Positions 1 through 10,906 are shown, numbered from the stretch's first letter. The stretch is DNA of 64,000 nt from Colocasia esculenta (GCA_014218235.1 CM024755.1:158961941-159025940), one strand, 5' to 3'. Notes: generated by a model from the letters alone, not told the origin. Program-made: numbers and translations.

Positions 1-551
1 CTGGAAGAGCTACCAACCACCTCGACATCCCAGACTCAGCTAAGAGAGCTCTACAAATGACTCTACGCCATTGTCCCCACCGTTTTCCCCTCTGCTACCA
101 GAGTCCGTGACTCGAGCTCGCCCGCCGCCCGGAGAACTCCCTCAAATAGGCGCGTGGGGACCGGGGGTCCAGGTAACAGTAACAACCTGTCTCGTGGACA
201 AGCCCTCAAGTGCCTAGTATAGGGCGAAAGACTATAGTAGCACTATACTAGGAACAACACAGGTGCCAAGGAAAACAGAGTCGCAGCGGAAGGAAACTCC
301 GAACAGGTCGCCAAGTCCCTTCTCTATCTGAGAAGGCGACGCACAGGCTGTCGCCACCTTAAGGCGACACCCTGTCTATCACGACCTGGGTCAGAAGGCG
401 ATAGGGTACCTGTCGCGATCCGATCGCGACAAGGGCCTTGTCGCGACCATAGATAGTCCCAGGTGACCACTTGAGGCCTGCCACAACACTCGGTGTAAAC
501 TCGAAGAGAGGGCGACAACCACCCTGTCGCGACCATAACGCGACAGGGTGG
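1..551. other. Unassigned repeat segment X, left part
   Basis: No convincing ORF. Positions 320-551 are dense in CGCGAC, GGCGAC and related motifs, some arranged as palindromes (TCGCGA). The segment abuts copia element C1, and the same motif style resumes at 13745, right after C1, and at 28110-28330, right after C2. I infer one older repeat, probably an LTR, split by two later insertions. The sequence does not let me name its family. Confidence 0.5.
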
Positions 552-779
552 TGTTGGGTCTTTCATTCTATTGTTTATGACAACATGTTTTTGATGATGA
601 ACATCCATAATTGAGGTTTAATACATGACATCTTCAAGCAAGCAACATGATGGAATATTTGATCTTCTATGTATTCATAATATCTTACTATACATGTTTG
701 ATCATGTAGGTATGAGTGCATGCAACAAAGATATACCAAAACAAGAGAAAACGATTAGATACATTCATGAAGACAGTCA

Positions 780-1052
780 CCTGTCGACAACCCTTCAGGT
801 CCTGTCGACAGATGTGAACAGACAGACAAGACAAAGCTCAGGAAACAGCTACCTATCGACAGACCCCATGTGCCTGTCGACAGCCACCTATAGACAGAGC
901 TCAGGAATATGCAATTCTGCTCCTATCTGTCGACAGATGCAAGTCGACTGTCGACAGATAAGTACAGAAGTCTGCTACCCGCAAAACCTGACTTCTGGCT
1001 TTTGCAAAACTGTTTCTGCCTATCGACAGATGCACCCATACCTGTCGACAGA
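780..1052. promoter_or_regulatory. CTGTCGACAG palindrome cluster in C1 U3
   Basis: About eight copies of the palindrome CTGTCGACAG or one-base variants lie within 270 bp, 90-360 bp upstream of the TATA box. The 3' LTR carries the same cluster at 12640-12910, where one site mutated here (CTATCGACAG) is intact. Position suggests an upstream activating region; that role is inferred. Confidence 0.6.
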
Positions 1053-1138
1053 CGAAGGAGATCTTCAGATACGAAAAGTTTCCAAGTTGCCGTAGATGGT
1101 GTTTCTCTCTACCACGACTCTCCATATGTAAACACCAC

Positions 1139-1146
1139 TATATAAG
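1139..1146 (+). promoter_or_regulatory. TATA box of C1 5' LTR
   Basis: TATATAAG, repeated at 12998-13005 in the 3' LTR. It lies downstream of the palindrome cluster, so R would begin about 30 bp further on. Confidence 0.7.
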
Positions 1147-1882
1147 CAACTTTTGTCAAGTGGATCTCGTACAAAATCAGCCACAACCAAAAACCCTAGA
1201 GCAAGTCCAAGAACAGAAGGTGTTGCTGCTGCTCTGCTTCAGACTGCTGTTCAGAGACCGAGAGATCCTTCGATCCAGCAGTTACTGAAGATACAACGTC
1301 GAGGATTCAACCTTCTCCATCAATCTGAAGCATTCAAGTCGAAGTTTGAACTCCCTCCAAGCGTTCCCAGAAGAGTTCTACATCAGGATTCATTCTTTCA
1401 CTCTGAACTCTTCCTATTTTCATACTCTCATCATCCGTGTGTGCGTTGTGGTGATTCAAGTGACCCTTGTGCTTGAAATCACGTGTAGGTGTTGATATGA
1501 TCGTGGTTGCACATCAGACAACACGTGTGTGTGAGTTGTAGTTGTTGAACTAGCTCATAAGCAGGTTGTTCTGCGTGTGTGTGTGGCCCGTGGATGTAGG
1601 ATACACAAGTTGTGTACTCCGAACCACATAAATCGTCGTGTCTTGTGGATTGCACGAATTTACGGTAGATGTTTGGTAGGCACGGCATCTCTACGCACGT
1701 TTGATAATCTGTTTCCTACCTGTAATCAAGTCACACACATCCACACTTAGCTTAAAACTATATTATTGTTTTAACAGTCAGTGTTCTTGCAAAAAGAAGG
1801 TAATAAGTTTTTTTAATTGACAGTAATCTATTCAACCCCCCCTTCTAGATTACGATATTGGGAATTCCGTAAACCTTTCAAT

Positions 1883-1894
1883 TGGTATCAGAGC
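1883..1894 (+). other. Primer binding site of C1
   Basis: TGGTATCAGAGC begins two bases after the LTR. It is complementary to the 3' end of plant initiator methionine tRNA, the usual copia primer. Confidence 0.95.
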
Positions 1895-1955
1895 CGAGTT
1901 TCTCCGATTTACTATCTTAACTGTTTGATCTTACGATCAGGGGATTCACGGTCTA

Positions 1956-3954
1956 ATGGAATCTAGCAAGGGATTCATGGCCGAGGGTCACTCAGTGACC
2001 AGGCCACCATTTTTTGATGGAACTAACTACCCTTACTGGAAAAATCTTATGCAGGTGTTCCTGAGAGCACAGAACTACGAGCTGTGGAAAATAGTCCACA
2101 AAGGTGAATATTCCCTTCCTGAGGACGAGAGTACCTGGACCAAGGACCAGATCGCAAAGGGGACACTCAACTGGAGCGCCCTCAACATGATGCAGTGCGC
2201 GGTCCATCCCAATGAATACTCGAGAGTTTCCACGTGCACATCAGCAAAAGAGATGTGGGACAAACTCGAGCTAATTTATGAAGGCACGTTCGAGGTAAGG
2301 GAAACTAAAGCAAGCATGTTGGTTTCTGAATATGAAATGTTTAAAATGAACTCTACTGAAACCATCTCTGACATGTTTGCGAGATTCATGTTGATTATTA
2401 ATGGCTTGAAAGGTCTGAAAAAGGAATACTCAGAAAGTGATTTGGTGAGGAAGATTCTTCGGTCTCTTCCATCCTCATGGAACACCAAAGCCACTATCAT
2501 TGAGGATTCCAAGGACCTTTCAAAAATGAAATTGGATGAACTCATTGGCTCATTGATGACCTATGAAATCAACATGAAAAGAAAGGAAACTGAAGAAAAT
2601 CCTAGGAAGCCACTTGCCTTGAAAGCTTCCAGGAAAAGTTCCTCAGCTTCCAAAAAGGAGGTCATTCAGGAAAGTGATGAGTTTAAATGTCTAGTGAGAG
2701 TGAAAATGACGAAATGGCCATGCTCACTAGGCAATTCAAAAAATTCCTGAAATACAAGAGGAGAGGTACAGGTAACTCTAAACCTTTCTAAAAGAAAGAA
2801 TTTTCCAATAAATTTGATTCTAACAAAAAATCTGAGATTGTGTGTTATGAGTGCAAGAAGCAAGGGCACATGAGAGGAGAGTGCCCCGAGCTCAAGAAGA
2901 AGCTAAAAAAGACAAGTTCACGTTCAAGAAAGCCAAGGCAATGCTGGCCACTTGGAGCGATGAAGACGAGGACGACAACAGTCAAGCTACCTCCGGAGAT
3001 GATGAAGTCCACTGTCTCATGGCGAGAAGTGAGGACTCAAATGAGGTAAACTCTTCCTTTGAAAGCTATTCCGTTGATGAATGGGAAGAGGCTTATACTG
3101 TTATGTTTGAAAAATTTTGTGAACTTAAATCTGAAAACAAGGCACTCAAAAAGAAAGTTAACTCTCTTGCTAACAACACACAAAATGATGAACAAGTTGC
3201 ATCATTACTCAAAGACATTGAAATGATGAGGATTGATGAGGAAGCTCACCATGAGGAGATGGATAGCCTGAAACTTAAACTTCAAGAAGTTCAAAAGGAA
3301 AAATATGATTTAATGAACTCCTTTGAAACTCTTCAAGGTGAGCATGATAAACTGAAAGAAAAGTTGGAAAACACTGAAGAAAATCTTAAGGGCAAATCTG
3401 AAGACTTGTCAAGGTTTGTTAAAGGGAAACAAAACCTTGATGCAATCTTGGGGTCAAATGTTTTTGTTCCAAAACATGGGCTTGGGTACCAACCAGTAAA
3501 ACAAAAGAAAATTGGAGAAAATTTGATAACGTCTTTTGTTGAATCAAGCCCAAGCACAAGTAAGTCTACCCCCACAAAGAACAGCAAAACCCAAGTTAAG
3601 GGTAAGCAACCCCAAAACAAGGGAAAGAAGCCTAATGCTGGCACAATTCCAAGATCTGTCAACAGCCCCAAAGAGAGCTGTCGACAGGTTTGGAAATCAA
3701 GCCCAAAAGAAAAACTAACAAAGCAACAGAAAGGAAAAATGCCAATGCATGTTCCAAAGAATGTCAAGCCCACTGTTGTCAATAAACCATCATCATGCAA
3801 CATCTGTAAAAAGATTGGGCACATTGAAAAACAATGCTGGAACAATCCAAATAATAAAAAATTCAGGCAAGTTTGGATTCCGAAGCATTTACTGTTTGGC
3901 ATGAATGATACATTGGCACCCAAAGTAATTTGGGTACCAACACCTCTTGTCTAA
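1956..3954 (+). pseudogene. C1 gag, frameshifted
   Basis: The capsid/nucleocapsid polyprotein starts at ATG 1956. The first frame (264 codons) has the copia gag N-terminus, with FDGTNYPYW near residue 20 and KILRSLP in the UBN2-like core. A frameshift near 2680 moves it to the frame seen from 2851 on, and that frame also holds a TAA near 2790. Two CCHC zinc knuckles are visible: CYECKKQGHMRGEC (about 2841) and CNICKKIGHIEKQC (about 3798). Between them lies a heptad-rich coiled coil (about 3080-3420) and a Lys/Pro/Ser-rich stretch. A CTGTCGACAG palindrome, the LTR motif, occurs inside this coding region at about 3678. The last codons overlap the protease frame, which is in another phase. Confidence 0.88.
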
Positions 3955-4306
3955 TCCACATGTGCAGGAATGCCTAGTAGCCCATAATCAAAACAAATGG
4001 TACTTGGATAGTGGCTGCTCGAGGCACATGACGAGCGACAAAGGAAAATTTTGTATGCTCGTGGAAAAAGACGGAGGTCAAGTTATATTCGGAGGTAACA
4101 ACAAAGGCCAGATCATCGGCTCAGGTAAAGTCGGTAAGTTTGCCTCTAACTCAATAGACAATGTGTTGCTTGTTGATGGCCTTCATCACAATTTGCTTAG
4201 CATAAGTCAACAGTGTGATAAGGGTCATAAAATTGTCTTTGAGTCTAATTCATGTCAAATTCTTGATAAGGAAACAGGAAGTCTGAAGTTTTTGGAAAAA
4301 GGATAA
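3947..4306 (+). pseudogene. C1 pol: aspartic protease segment
   Basis: An open stretch of 119 codons overlaps the end of gag in a different frame. It carries WYLDSGCSRHMT with the catalytic DSG triad typical of copia proteases, followed by the glycine-rich flap region (FGGNNKGQIIGSG) and DGLHHNLLSISQ, the usual link to integrase. It ends in TAA at a frameshift; the continuation to the integrase zinc finger is in another frame. Confidence 0.88.
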
Positions 4307-5279
4307 ACAACATCTATATGGTTGACTTAGATGATCCAGAAAATAATGATTTGTGTCTTGTAGCAAACAAATAGGACGAGCTTACATTGTGGCATCGTAG
4401 GCTTGGTCATGCTAGTTATAATGTGTTGCACAAGATCATGAGGCTCAACTGGTAAGTGGACTTCCTGAAATTCCATTCAATAAAAATGAAAATTTTGTGA
4501 TGCATGTGCACAGGGAAAAAAACCCGGAAATCCTTCAAATCCAAAGCACCGGTGAGTACTTCTAAAGCTTATGAACTGTTGCACATGGACCTATTTGGAC
4601 CTACGAGAACACTAAGTCTCAATGGCAAACGATATGGTTTTGTCATTGTAGATGATTTCTCTAGGTTCACTTGGGTGAAATTTCTGGCTCACAAGAATGA
4701 AGCACTAAATGTTTTTGAAGAATTTTTCAATAAAATTGAGCATGAAATGTCAACAAAATATGCTCTATCCGCACTGATCACGGGGGAGAATTTGACAACT
4801 CCTTCACTGATTTTTGTAGGAACCAAGGTATAGAACACTTGTTCTCCTCCCCAAGAACTCCAGAGTAAAATAGGGTTGTGGAGAGGAAGAATAGAACCTT
4901 GGTGGAGATGGCTCGCACGCTTCTGGTCGAGAATCAACTTGCAAGAAGCTTTTGGGCAGAAGCGGTAAACACGTCATGCTACATTCTTAACAGAGCCATG
5001 GTAAGACCAGTATTCAAGAAAACTCCCTACGAACTTCTGAAAGGTAAGAAACCCGCCATTGGGTATTTCAGAGTTTTTGGTTCAAAAGTGTTCATACATA
5101 ACAATGATAAAAATGATTTGGACAAGTTTGAAGCCAAGAGCGATCAAGGTATTTTTCTTGGATACTCAGAACACTCTAGAGCCTATAGGGTGTTTAATCT
5201 GAAAACTCGTACAGTGGAAGAAACTCCACATGTTGTTTTTGATGAATCTCAAACCAAGCCTAACATTGCAAATGCTTAA
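4307..5279 (+). pseudogene. C1 pol: integrase segment
   Basis: The segment is spread over several frames. The zinc-binding part has WHRRLGHASYN (about 4389) and a CDAC pair just before 4510; a TAG precedes it at about 4372. The core has LLHMDLFGP (first Asp), then HGGEFDN (second Asp, about 4784, reached only after a frame change) and VERKNRTL (Glu, about 4875), with an in-frame TAA just before. The C-terminal part, 4878-5279, is open and shows the copia signature FGSKVFIHNN and GIFLGYS. All three acidic residues are still encoded, but the reading frame is broken. Confidence 0.88.
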
Positions 5280-6465
5280 AGGTTTGATGAAACTGAAGGA
5301 ACAACCCTTGAGGAACTACAAAGAAAAGGAAAAGAAAAATCTCAAGTTGTTTCAAAATCAAAGAGTGGATTTCTTCGCAGGTATGATGATGAAGATGACG
5401 GTCATCTGTTCAGAAACCAAGACGATGTACCTGACCAAGATCCACATGAGGAAGAACTTCAACATGACCACCTCAAGCACTTCCCCTCCAGAACAACCTC
5501 CTCAAATGCAAGATCTACCCGGGCCTTCAACAGTCACCAATGTGAGGTACTCTAAAGATCACCCCCTTGAGAATGTGATAGGAGACTTAAATGAGTCGGT
5601 TCAAACTAGATCTAAGGTTAATAAATAGTTGAACAGGACCATTTAGCTTTTGTCTCTCAAGTGGAACCAAAGAATGTTGAAGAAGCCTTAAAAGAAGATT
5701 CATGGATTGATGCTATGCATGAGGAGCTTGGACAATTTCAAAGAAATAATGTCTGGAGTTTAGTTCCTAAAACCCCTGAAATGTCTGTCATAGGTACAAG
5801 ATGGGTCTTTAGAAACAAACTCAATGAAGAGGGTAAAGTGGTGAGAAACAAGGCTAGATTGGTTGCAAAGGGATATAATCAGAGTTTGGTGTGGACTTTG
5901 AAGAATCCTTTGCACCTGTAGCTAGGCTAGAAGCAGTTAGAATCTTGTTAGCATATGCATGCTCAAACAAGTTTAAACTGTTTCAAATGGATGTCAAAAC
6001 TGCCTTCTTGAATGGCTACATAAAAGAGGAAGTCTATGTCTCTCAACCACCTGGCTTTGAAGATCATGATAAGCCTAACCATGTCTATAAACTGCACAAG
6101 GCTCTTTATGGTTTGAAACAGGCACCCCGAGCTTGGTACGACAGACTAAGCACCTTTCTGGTAAGCAAAAACTACTCAAGGGTAAAGTAGACCAAACTCT
6201 CTTTACAAAGAAAGTTCGCACACACATCATTGTTGTTCAAGTTTATGTGGACGACATCATTTTTGGATCTACTAACCCTTCACTGTGTGAGAATTTTCCA
6301 AACACATGCACAGTGAATTTGAGATGAGTCTAATGGGGAGCTTCAATTCTTTCTTGGTTTGCAGGTCAAGCAAATGGAGGATGGCTTCTTCATAAACCAA
6401 GAAAAATATGTCAAAGAGCTACTAAAAAGTTTCAGTTTGAACAATCAAAGTCTGCCTCAACACCC
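5280..6465 (+). pseudogene. C1 pol: linker and reverse transcriptase
   Basis: The linker (5280-5660) has stops but keeps DHPLENVIGDLNESVQTRS, a copia linker signature. RT follows with WVFRNKLNEEGKVVRNKARL, FAPVARLEAVR, MDVKTAFLNGYIKEEVYVSQ, LYGLKQAPRAWY, and the active site YVDD at 6244-6255. Three frames are needed (from 5661, 5891 and 6133), so at least two frameshifts split the domain; another lies near 6300. Confidence 0.9.
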
Positions 6466-7185
6466 ATGAGCACAAGTATAAAACTGGAAAAAGATGAGAA
6501 AGGTAAACCGGTAGATGCCAAACAGTTCCGAGGTATGATTGGCTCACTCCTCTATCTTACTGCAAGTAGACCGGACATTCAGTTCAGTGTTTGCCTTTGT
6601 GCTAGATACCAATCTAGTCCAAAGGAAAGCCATTTAATTGCAGTTAAGAGAATTTTCAGATATCTCTCAGGTACGTATGACTTGGGACTTTGGTATCCAG
6701 TAGGTAGTAGCTTTGACTTGATCTCATATTCTGATGCTGACTATGCTGGATGTAAAATAGACAGGAAAAGCACTAGTGGCTATTGCCAAATCCTTGGTGG
6801 TTGCATGGTTTCGTGGGCATCCAAGAAGCAACACTCGGTTGCACTCTCCACTGCAGAGGCAGAATATGTTGCTGCAGGGAGTTGTGCGGCACAAGTGTTG
6901 TGGATAAAAAGTCAATTGTGTGACTATAACATCGATATTGGATGCACACCTATCCTATGTGACAACACTAGTGCAATCAATCTATCAAAGAATCCCATTC
7001 AACATTCTAGGACAAAACACATAGAAATTCGTCACCATTTCTTGAGAGATGAAGTTGCCAACAAATCCTTGAAAATTAGCTTCATACCCACTGAAAAACA
7101 ATTGGCTGATATCTTTACCAAACCACTGGCTGAAGATAGATTCACCACATTGAGACGGGAATTGGGATTGTGCAAATTGCAATGA
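6466..7185 (+). CDS. C1 pol: RNase H segment (open)
   Basis: This 239-codon open stretch runs to the natural pol end. It begins in the RT thumb/connection (TASRPDIQFSVCLCARYQ) and contains the RNase H motifs YSDADYAGC (about 6727), STAEAEYVA and LCDNTSAINL, then IFTKPLAEDRF at the C-terminus, as usual for copia. Catalytic Asp and Glu are kept, unlike C2. It can only be the tail of a broken polyprotein; no start of its own is expected. Confidence 0.88.
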   Translation: MSTSIKLEKDEKGKPVDAKQFRGMIGSLLYLTASRPDIQFSVCLCARYQSSPKESHLIAVKRIFRYLSGTYDLGLWYPVGSSFDLISYSDADYAGCKIDRKSTSGYCQILGGCMVSWASKKQHSVALSTAEAEYVAAGSCAAQVLWIKSQLCDYNIDIGCTPILCDNTSAINLSKNPIQHSRTKHIEIRHHFLRDEVANKSLKISFIPTEKQLADIFTKPLAEDRFTTLRRELGLCKLQ

Positions 7186-8406
7186 AACTTATCCGGATAC
7201 TAAGTATTTGTCCCTTACGTTCACCAACTATGAGGTATATCAAATGGTGAATTGTAGAAGAACAAGTCATGCTTGTTTGGAAACCTTCATTATGCGTGAG
7301 AAAATATCTCCGCCAAGTATCCATAGTTATGTTGCATGGAAGGGTCATTTACTTTATATAAGGAATTAGTTTCTTTTCACTTTGCCCATTCCCTCTTTCT
7401 TTCAAAACTTGAATCTCTTCATAATCTGCTCTCATACATGAACTTGTGTGCTGTTGGTTGATTTATTTGTGAAAGTGTGTTCTTGATTTCCTTGCTTGTA
7501 TGTGGATACATAAGCACACACTATGGGGGAGTAAAATCAGGTTACATGAGTGTTTAGTGAAGGAGGTAATCCATATCTCATTCATGTCAACTTCTCTCAC
7601 TTGTTCTATTCATTTAATTCCTCATTCAAACCTTGAGTCCACTCTGCACAAGCTGCTGTCGACAACCATGAACCCCCTGTCGACAGATCAGGCTCCACAG
7701 ACATCAGTCTTTGAACTATGTGTACACCTGTCGACAGACGACAACTCATCTGTCGACAGCTAGACACAGTTCTGAAAACCCAGTCTTCTGTCTGTGTTCA
7801 CCTGTCGACAGGCTCCCTCTAGCTGTCGACATCCACACTCCTTGTCAATTCATGCCTATTTCACATCAAACTCGTGAGTAGGTTCATGTTCTACATCTAA
7901 GATGTTTATTGGGTGCTTATGCATGTTTGACTCCATCATATTCACATGATATTGATGTTATTCCACAAACCACCATGATTTGGACATACTACTCATGCAG
8001 GGTTTAGGTTACATCATTTTGAAAACATTGAACCATCGTAGAGGATAAACACCTAACTCTATTGAATAACTTCCTTGTAGGCAAACACTATTCTCTAGTA
8101 ACTTGAAAAGTCTTATGGTCATTGATCCTTATGTCTAATATGACTGCTAATCATATACATTCTTTGATCTGGAATTTTAATCTAAATTGGAGAAAATCTA
8201 CCTATTTCTAAAAAAAAAAAAGCAAAAATAGATAAACGTCAATCTACAATTGGGTAAAAGGTAGAGCAATGATGTGTATTGCTGAGTAACCGGGGAGATG
8301 GGCATCACAAATGTCTGCCCTCGCGTCAAAAAGCTATCTCATCAACTCTATACAACGGTATGATGGACACTTCCACTGAGTAACTGGGGGTACGGGCACT
8401 TGTCAT
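7186..8406 (+). other. C1 spacer after pol
   Basis: No convincing ORF. Six CTGTCGACAG-type palindromes lie at 7654-7832, repeating the LTR motif. An A-rich run is at 8211-8222. Just before the nested solo LTR is a degenerate tandem duplication: the GAGTAACnGGGG...CGTCAAAAnG unit occurs at 8284-8336 and again from 8380, its second half continuing at 10131 beyond the solo LTR. Confidence 0.6.
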
Positions 8407-8718
8407 TGTTGGGTTGAGTGTGTTTTAGAACTTCCTAAAGTTGTAATTTAATGATATCCAATGAACATCACTCATACCTTGATTTTGATGATGACATACT
8501 GTGATATTGATGATGACATATTGTGATTTTAATGATGAGATATTGTGACATGTTGTGATTTTGATGATGATATGTTGAACATGTTATACATTTTATACAT
8601 ATCACAATAATGCTTAAACAACATGTTTTTGATGTTTAATATCTCATATTTTAATGATAATATCTTGTACTAATAGTTTTTGTGTTAAATTTTCAGGTTC
8701 ACACATTTTTGTCTTGGT

Positions 8719-8931
8719 AGTGTCGACACTAGCTCAGGGCAGGTCGACACTAGTCCCAGATTCCAGAAGACCCAGTTGCCAGAAAAGGGAAAGCAGGTCG
8801 ACACTAGCTCAGGGCAGGTCGACACTAGCTCAGGGCAGGTCGACACTAGACCCAGTTTCCAGTAGACCAGTTTGCCTAACTGGGAGAGCAGGTCGACACT
8901 AGATCAGGGCAGGTCGACACACTCCGGCTGA
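8719..8931. promoter_or_regulatory. GGTCGACACTAG repeat cluster in solo LTR
   Basis: Seven GTCGACAC motifs sit within 210 bp, several in a short tandem unit reading GCAGGTCGACACTAG with CTCAGG before it. The cluster ends about 110 bp upstream of the TATA box. The C3 LTR has the same motif in inverse orientation at 60360-60760. Confidence 0.6.
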
Positions 8932-9038
8932 AAGTCAAAATCGTGAATTTCTCTATACACGTGGATGATTGGGATTTAGGGGATTTGACCTAGGGTTCCG
9001 TGCCCATGCACCCCAATGCACTTTATGGACATATGGGG

Positions 9039-9047
9039 CTATAAATA
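9039..9047 (+). promoter_or_regulatory. TATA box of solo LTR
   Basis: CTATAAATA lies downstream of the GTCGAC cluster. Confidence 0.6.
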
Positions 9048-9546
9048 CCCATGTTCCTTGTACCCCAAAGGCAAGAGAGCCCATACACTTCCAGAAGAAG
9101 CCTTTTGGCGGCCAAAGGGGGTTCTCCAGATCTGTCTCCATCTCCAGAAGCTACAAGCCATCCTATTAAGAGGAAGGACAAGGGAATCAAGGGGAATCCC
9201 TGGAGAGAAGGTTGTTGTGCAAGGCAATGGAGCAGATCCAACTGAAGAGGCTCAGGAGAAGAAGGATTTCTGGCATTTCAGATGCCATCAAAGCAGAGTA
9301 TCGCCAAGTGAGGAGAATCTTCATCGATTTCCATCAAGGCTCCTCAATTGAAGCGTCTGCAAGGCCTCTTCATTGAAGAACACTCTTTCTACATCTATTT
9401 GCTTCATATCAGAGTTCGTTCTTCCTTAGTTCGTCAATGAGATTTGTGCATGAAGTTCTGTACAAATTTCTATGTACGAAACTGTCTTGAATCAGATCAT
9501 TGCTAGAGGATCTGATCTCTTTTGTGTTTGATCTAGCTTTTGTACT

Positions 9547-9796
9547 CTGAGCCGTCGAGCTCAGGTTTGTGAGTCGTCTCACTCACTGTGTGGTTTGAGC
9601 CATCGTGCTCAATTTGGAGTCGTCGTACTCTGGTTGTTGTTTGAGCCGTCGTGCTCAGTTTGGAGTCGTCGTGCTCCAGGTGTTTCTTGAGTCGTCGTGC
9701 TCAAGGGTGTTTGGAGTCGTCGTGCTCCAGGTGTTTCTTGAGTCGTCGTGCTCAAGGGTGTTTGGAGTCGTCGTGCTCCTGTGTGAGTTGTACTCA
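9547..9796 (+). repeat. Stem-loop array in presumed R-U5 of solo LTR
   Basis: About eleven consecutive inverted repeats, mostly with a 6-nt loop (CGTCGT or close) and a GAG/CTC core, lie about 500 bp downstream of the TATA box, hence probably in the transcript. Examples: CTGAGC/GCTCAG at 9547-9564, GTGAGT/ACTCAC at 9569-9586, TTGAGC/GCTCAA at 9595-9612, CTTGAGT/GCTCAAG at 9686-9705, TGGAGT/GCTCCA at 9661-9678. Stem sequence changes on both sides while pairing is kept. Part of the array (9661-9780) is a tandem repeat of about 50 bp. Shortly after it comes CCGAACCA. Confidence 0.75.
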
Positions 9797-10125
9797 AGGT
9801 TTTTGAGTAGTGTGGCCTCACTGTGTGAGGGGTGGACATAGGAGTCACTGGAGGTGATTTCCGAACCACCTAAAAATCCTCTGTGTAGTGGTTTGAATTG
9901 TGGTTTGCCTTTATATCTCGCTAGATGCATGCATAGGGATTTCGCTCACACTACTAATTAATTTGCTCACACACACTAATCACACTTCAGATCAGTAAAT
10001 TGTTTGGGTGATTTGATCTCTGATTCAAAGTAATTTTAAATTGCTTAAGCTTCCGCGTTAATTGGTGTTAGATCTATTCAACCCCCCCTTCTAGATCTGA
10101 TCCATCCACCCATCCGTTCCTAACA

Positions 10126-10906
10126 GTCATGTCTATCCTCACGTCAAAAGGTATGAAGTTATCTTAAATACCACTTTTCCCATTGCATTCATTTGTTGCA
10201 AGTAAAAAAAAAAAAAAGGGGGGGGGGAATAGAGTGAAGCCTCCACAGTGTCTCAAATCCTGAGGTCATTTAGTGTCTATAGTTATCAAGAAGTTTAGGC
10301 ATTCATTTCAATCATCATCAAACTAAGGATAGTGTTGGTCTACAATGTCCTTAATCAAACAAGGGTATCAGTGTCTTTTCTCTAAGACAGTAAGGTGTTC
10401 TCTTAATGCTCTAATTTGAAACTCCTTGGGTATTATGCTCAAACCATTTAGGCAAATGGGAGAGCTTTAATATCCATGTCTATGGTGGGTTCCAATGTGT
10501 GTATACCCATTCTACACCTTATTTATACAATGTGTAACCAATGCTCACAATTTCTCTTTCAAATTTCACACAAAAAGTAGTCAGGCAGAATTTCTGTATG
10601 GACCTGTCGACAGATCTCCAAGCATCTGTCGACAGACGACGGCAATCCCTGATTTGGAAGGCCAACGGGCACACCGTTTGGGGCTGATTTGGTGGGACCA
10701 TACCTTTTAGACTTCCTTCAAACTTCTTTAAAAGGCAACCCCGGTCCTTCCTCCTCCTTCACCACCCGAATCAACCCCTCCTCCTACCCAACACATCTCT
10801 CTTCCCTCTTTGGACAGGAAACCCTACCTTCTTCTCTTGCTCTTTCTCCACAGAGCCTTCTTCTACTTCCCTTGTCCCCCTCATCCACCCTTGTCCCATC
10901 ATCTCC
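10126..10906 (+). promoter_or_regulatory. C1 region upstream of post-pol ORF; candidate internal promoter
   Basis: Contains a run of 14 A then 10 G (10204-10227), two CTGTCGACAG palindromes (10603-10637), a TTTAAAAGG box (10727-10735) and a pyrimidine-rich leader up to the ATG at 10907. Palindromes, then TATA-like box, then ORF copies the layout of the LTR promoter. Promoter function is inferred. Confidence 0.45.

Larger units (their letters stand above)
552..1880 (+). repeat. 5' LTR of C1
   Basis: The 1329-bp repeat is matched end to end by 12411-13739. It starts TG, ends CA, and the primer site begins two bases after it. U3 holds a cluster of GTCGAC palindromes (780-1052) and a TATA box at 1139. 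Near the 3' end are the box CCGAACCA (about 1619) and a C-tract box at 1831-1850 that recurs in the other copia LTRs here. Short ORFs inside it are repeat translation, not genes. Confidence 0.96.
8407..10125 (+). mobile_element. Solo LTR nested in C1 (same family as C3)
   Basis: This 1719-bp LTR begins TGTTGGGTTGAGTG, ends CCTAACA, and is flanked by perfect 5-bp direct repeats GTCAT (8402-8406 and 10126-10130). No internal domain or second LTR accompanies it, so it is a solo LTR, the product expected from LTR-LTR recombination. Its start, its C-tract box (10077-10096) and its hairpin array match the C3 LTR at 59254-60974 in reverse orientation. It carries a GTCGAC cluster, a TATA box and the hairpin array listed separately. 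Confidence 0.95.

Noticed and set aside
625..1145. ORFs rich in Cys-Arg-Gln-Met and Leu-Ser-Thr-Asp repeats, also at 12484-12984
   Set aside because: They translate the GTCGAC palindrome cluster of the C1 LTR in several frames; no start context, and the repeats explain the open frames.
1883..1894. tRNA gene
   Set aside because: Only a 12-nt primer-site complement, no cloverleaf.
780..8931. GTCGAC sites as cloning or linker artefact
   Set aside because: They occur in both LTRs of C1 with shared mutations, within large natural repeats and in several families.
9605..9930. ORFs overlapping the solo LTR repeat array
   Set aside because: Products are simple repeats of the hairpin unit in each frame; the inverted-repeat structure is the better explanation.
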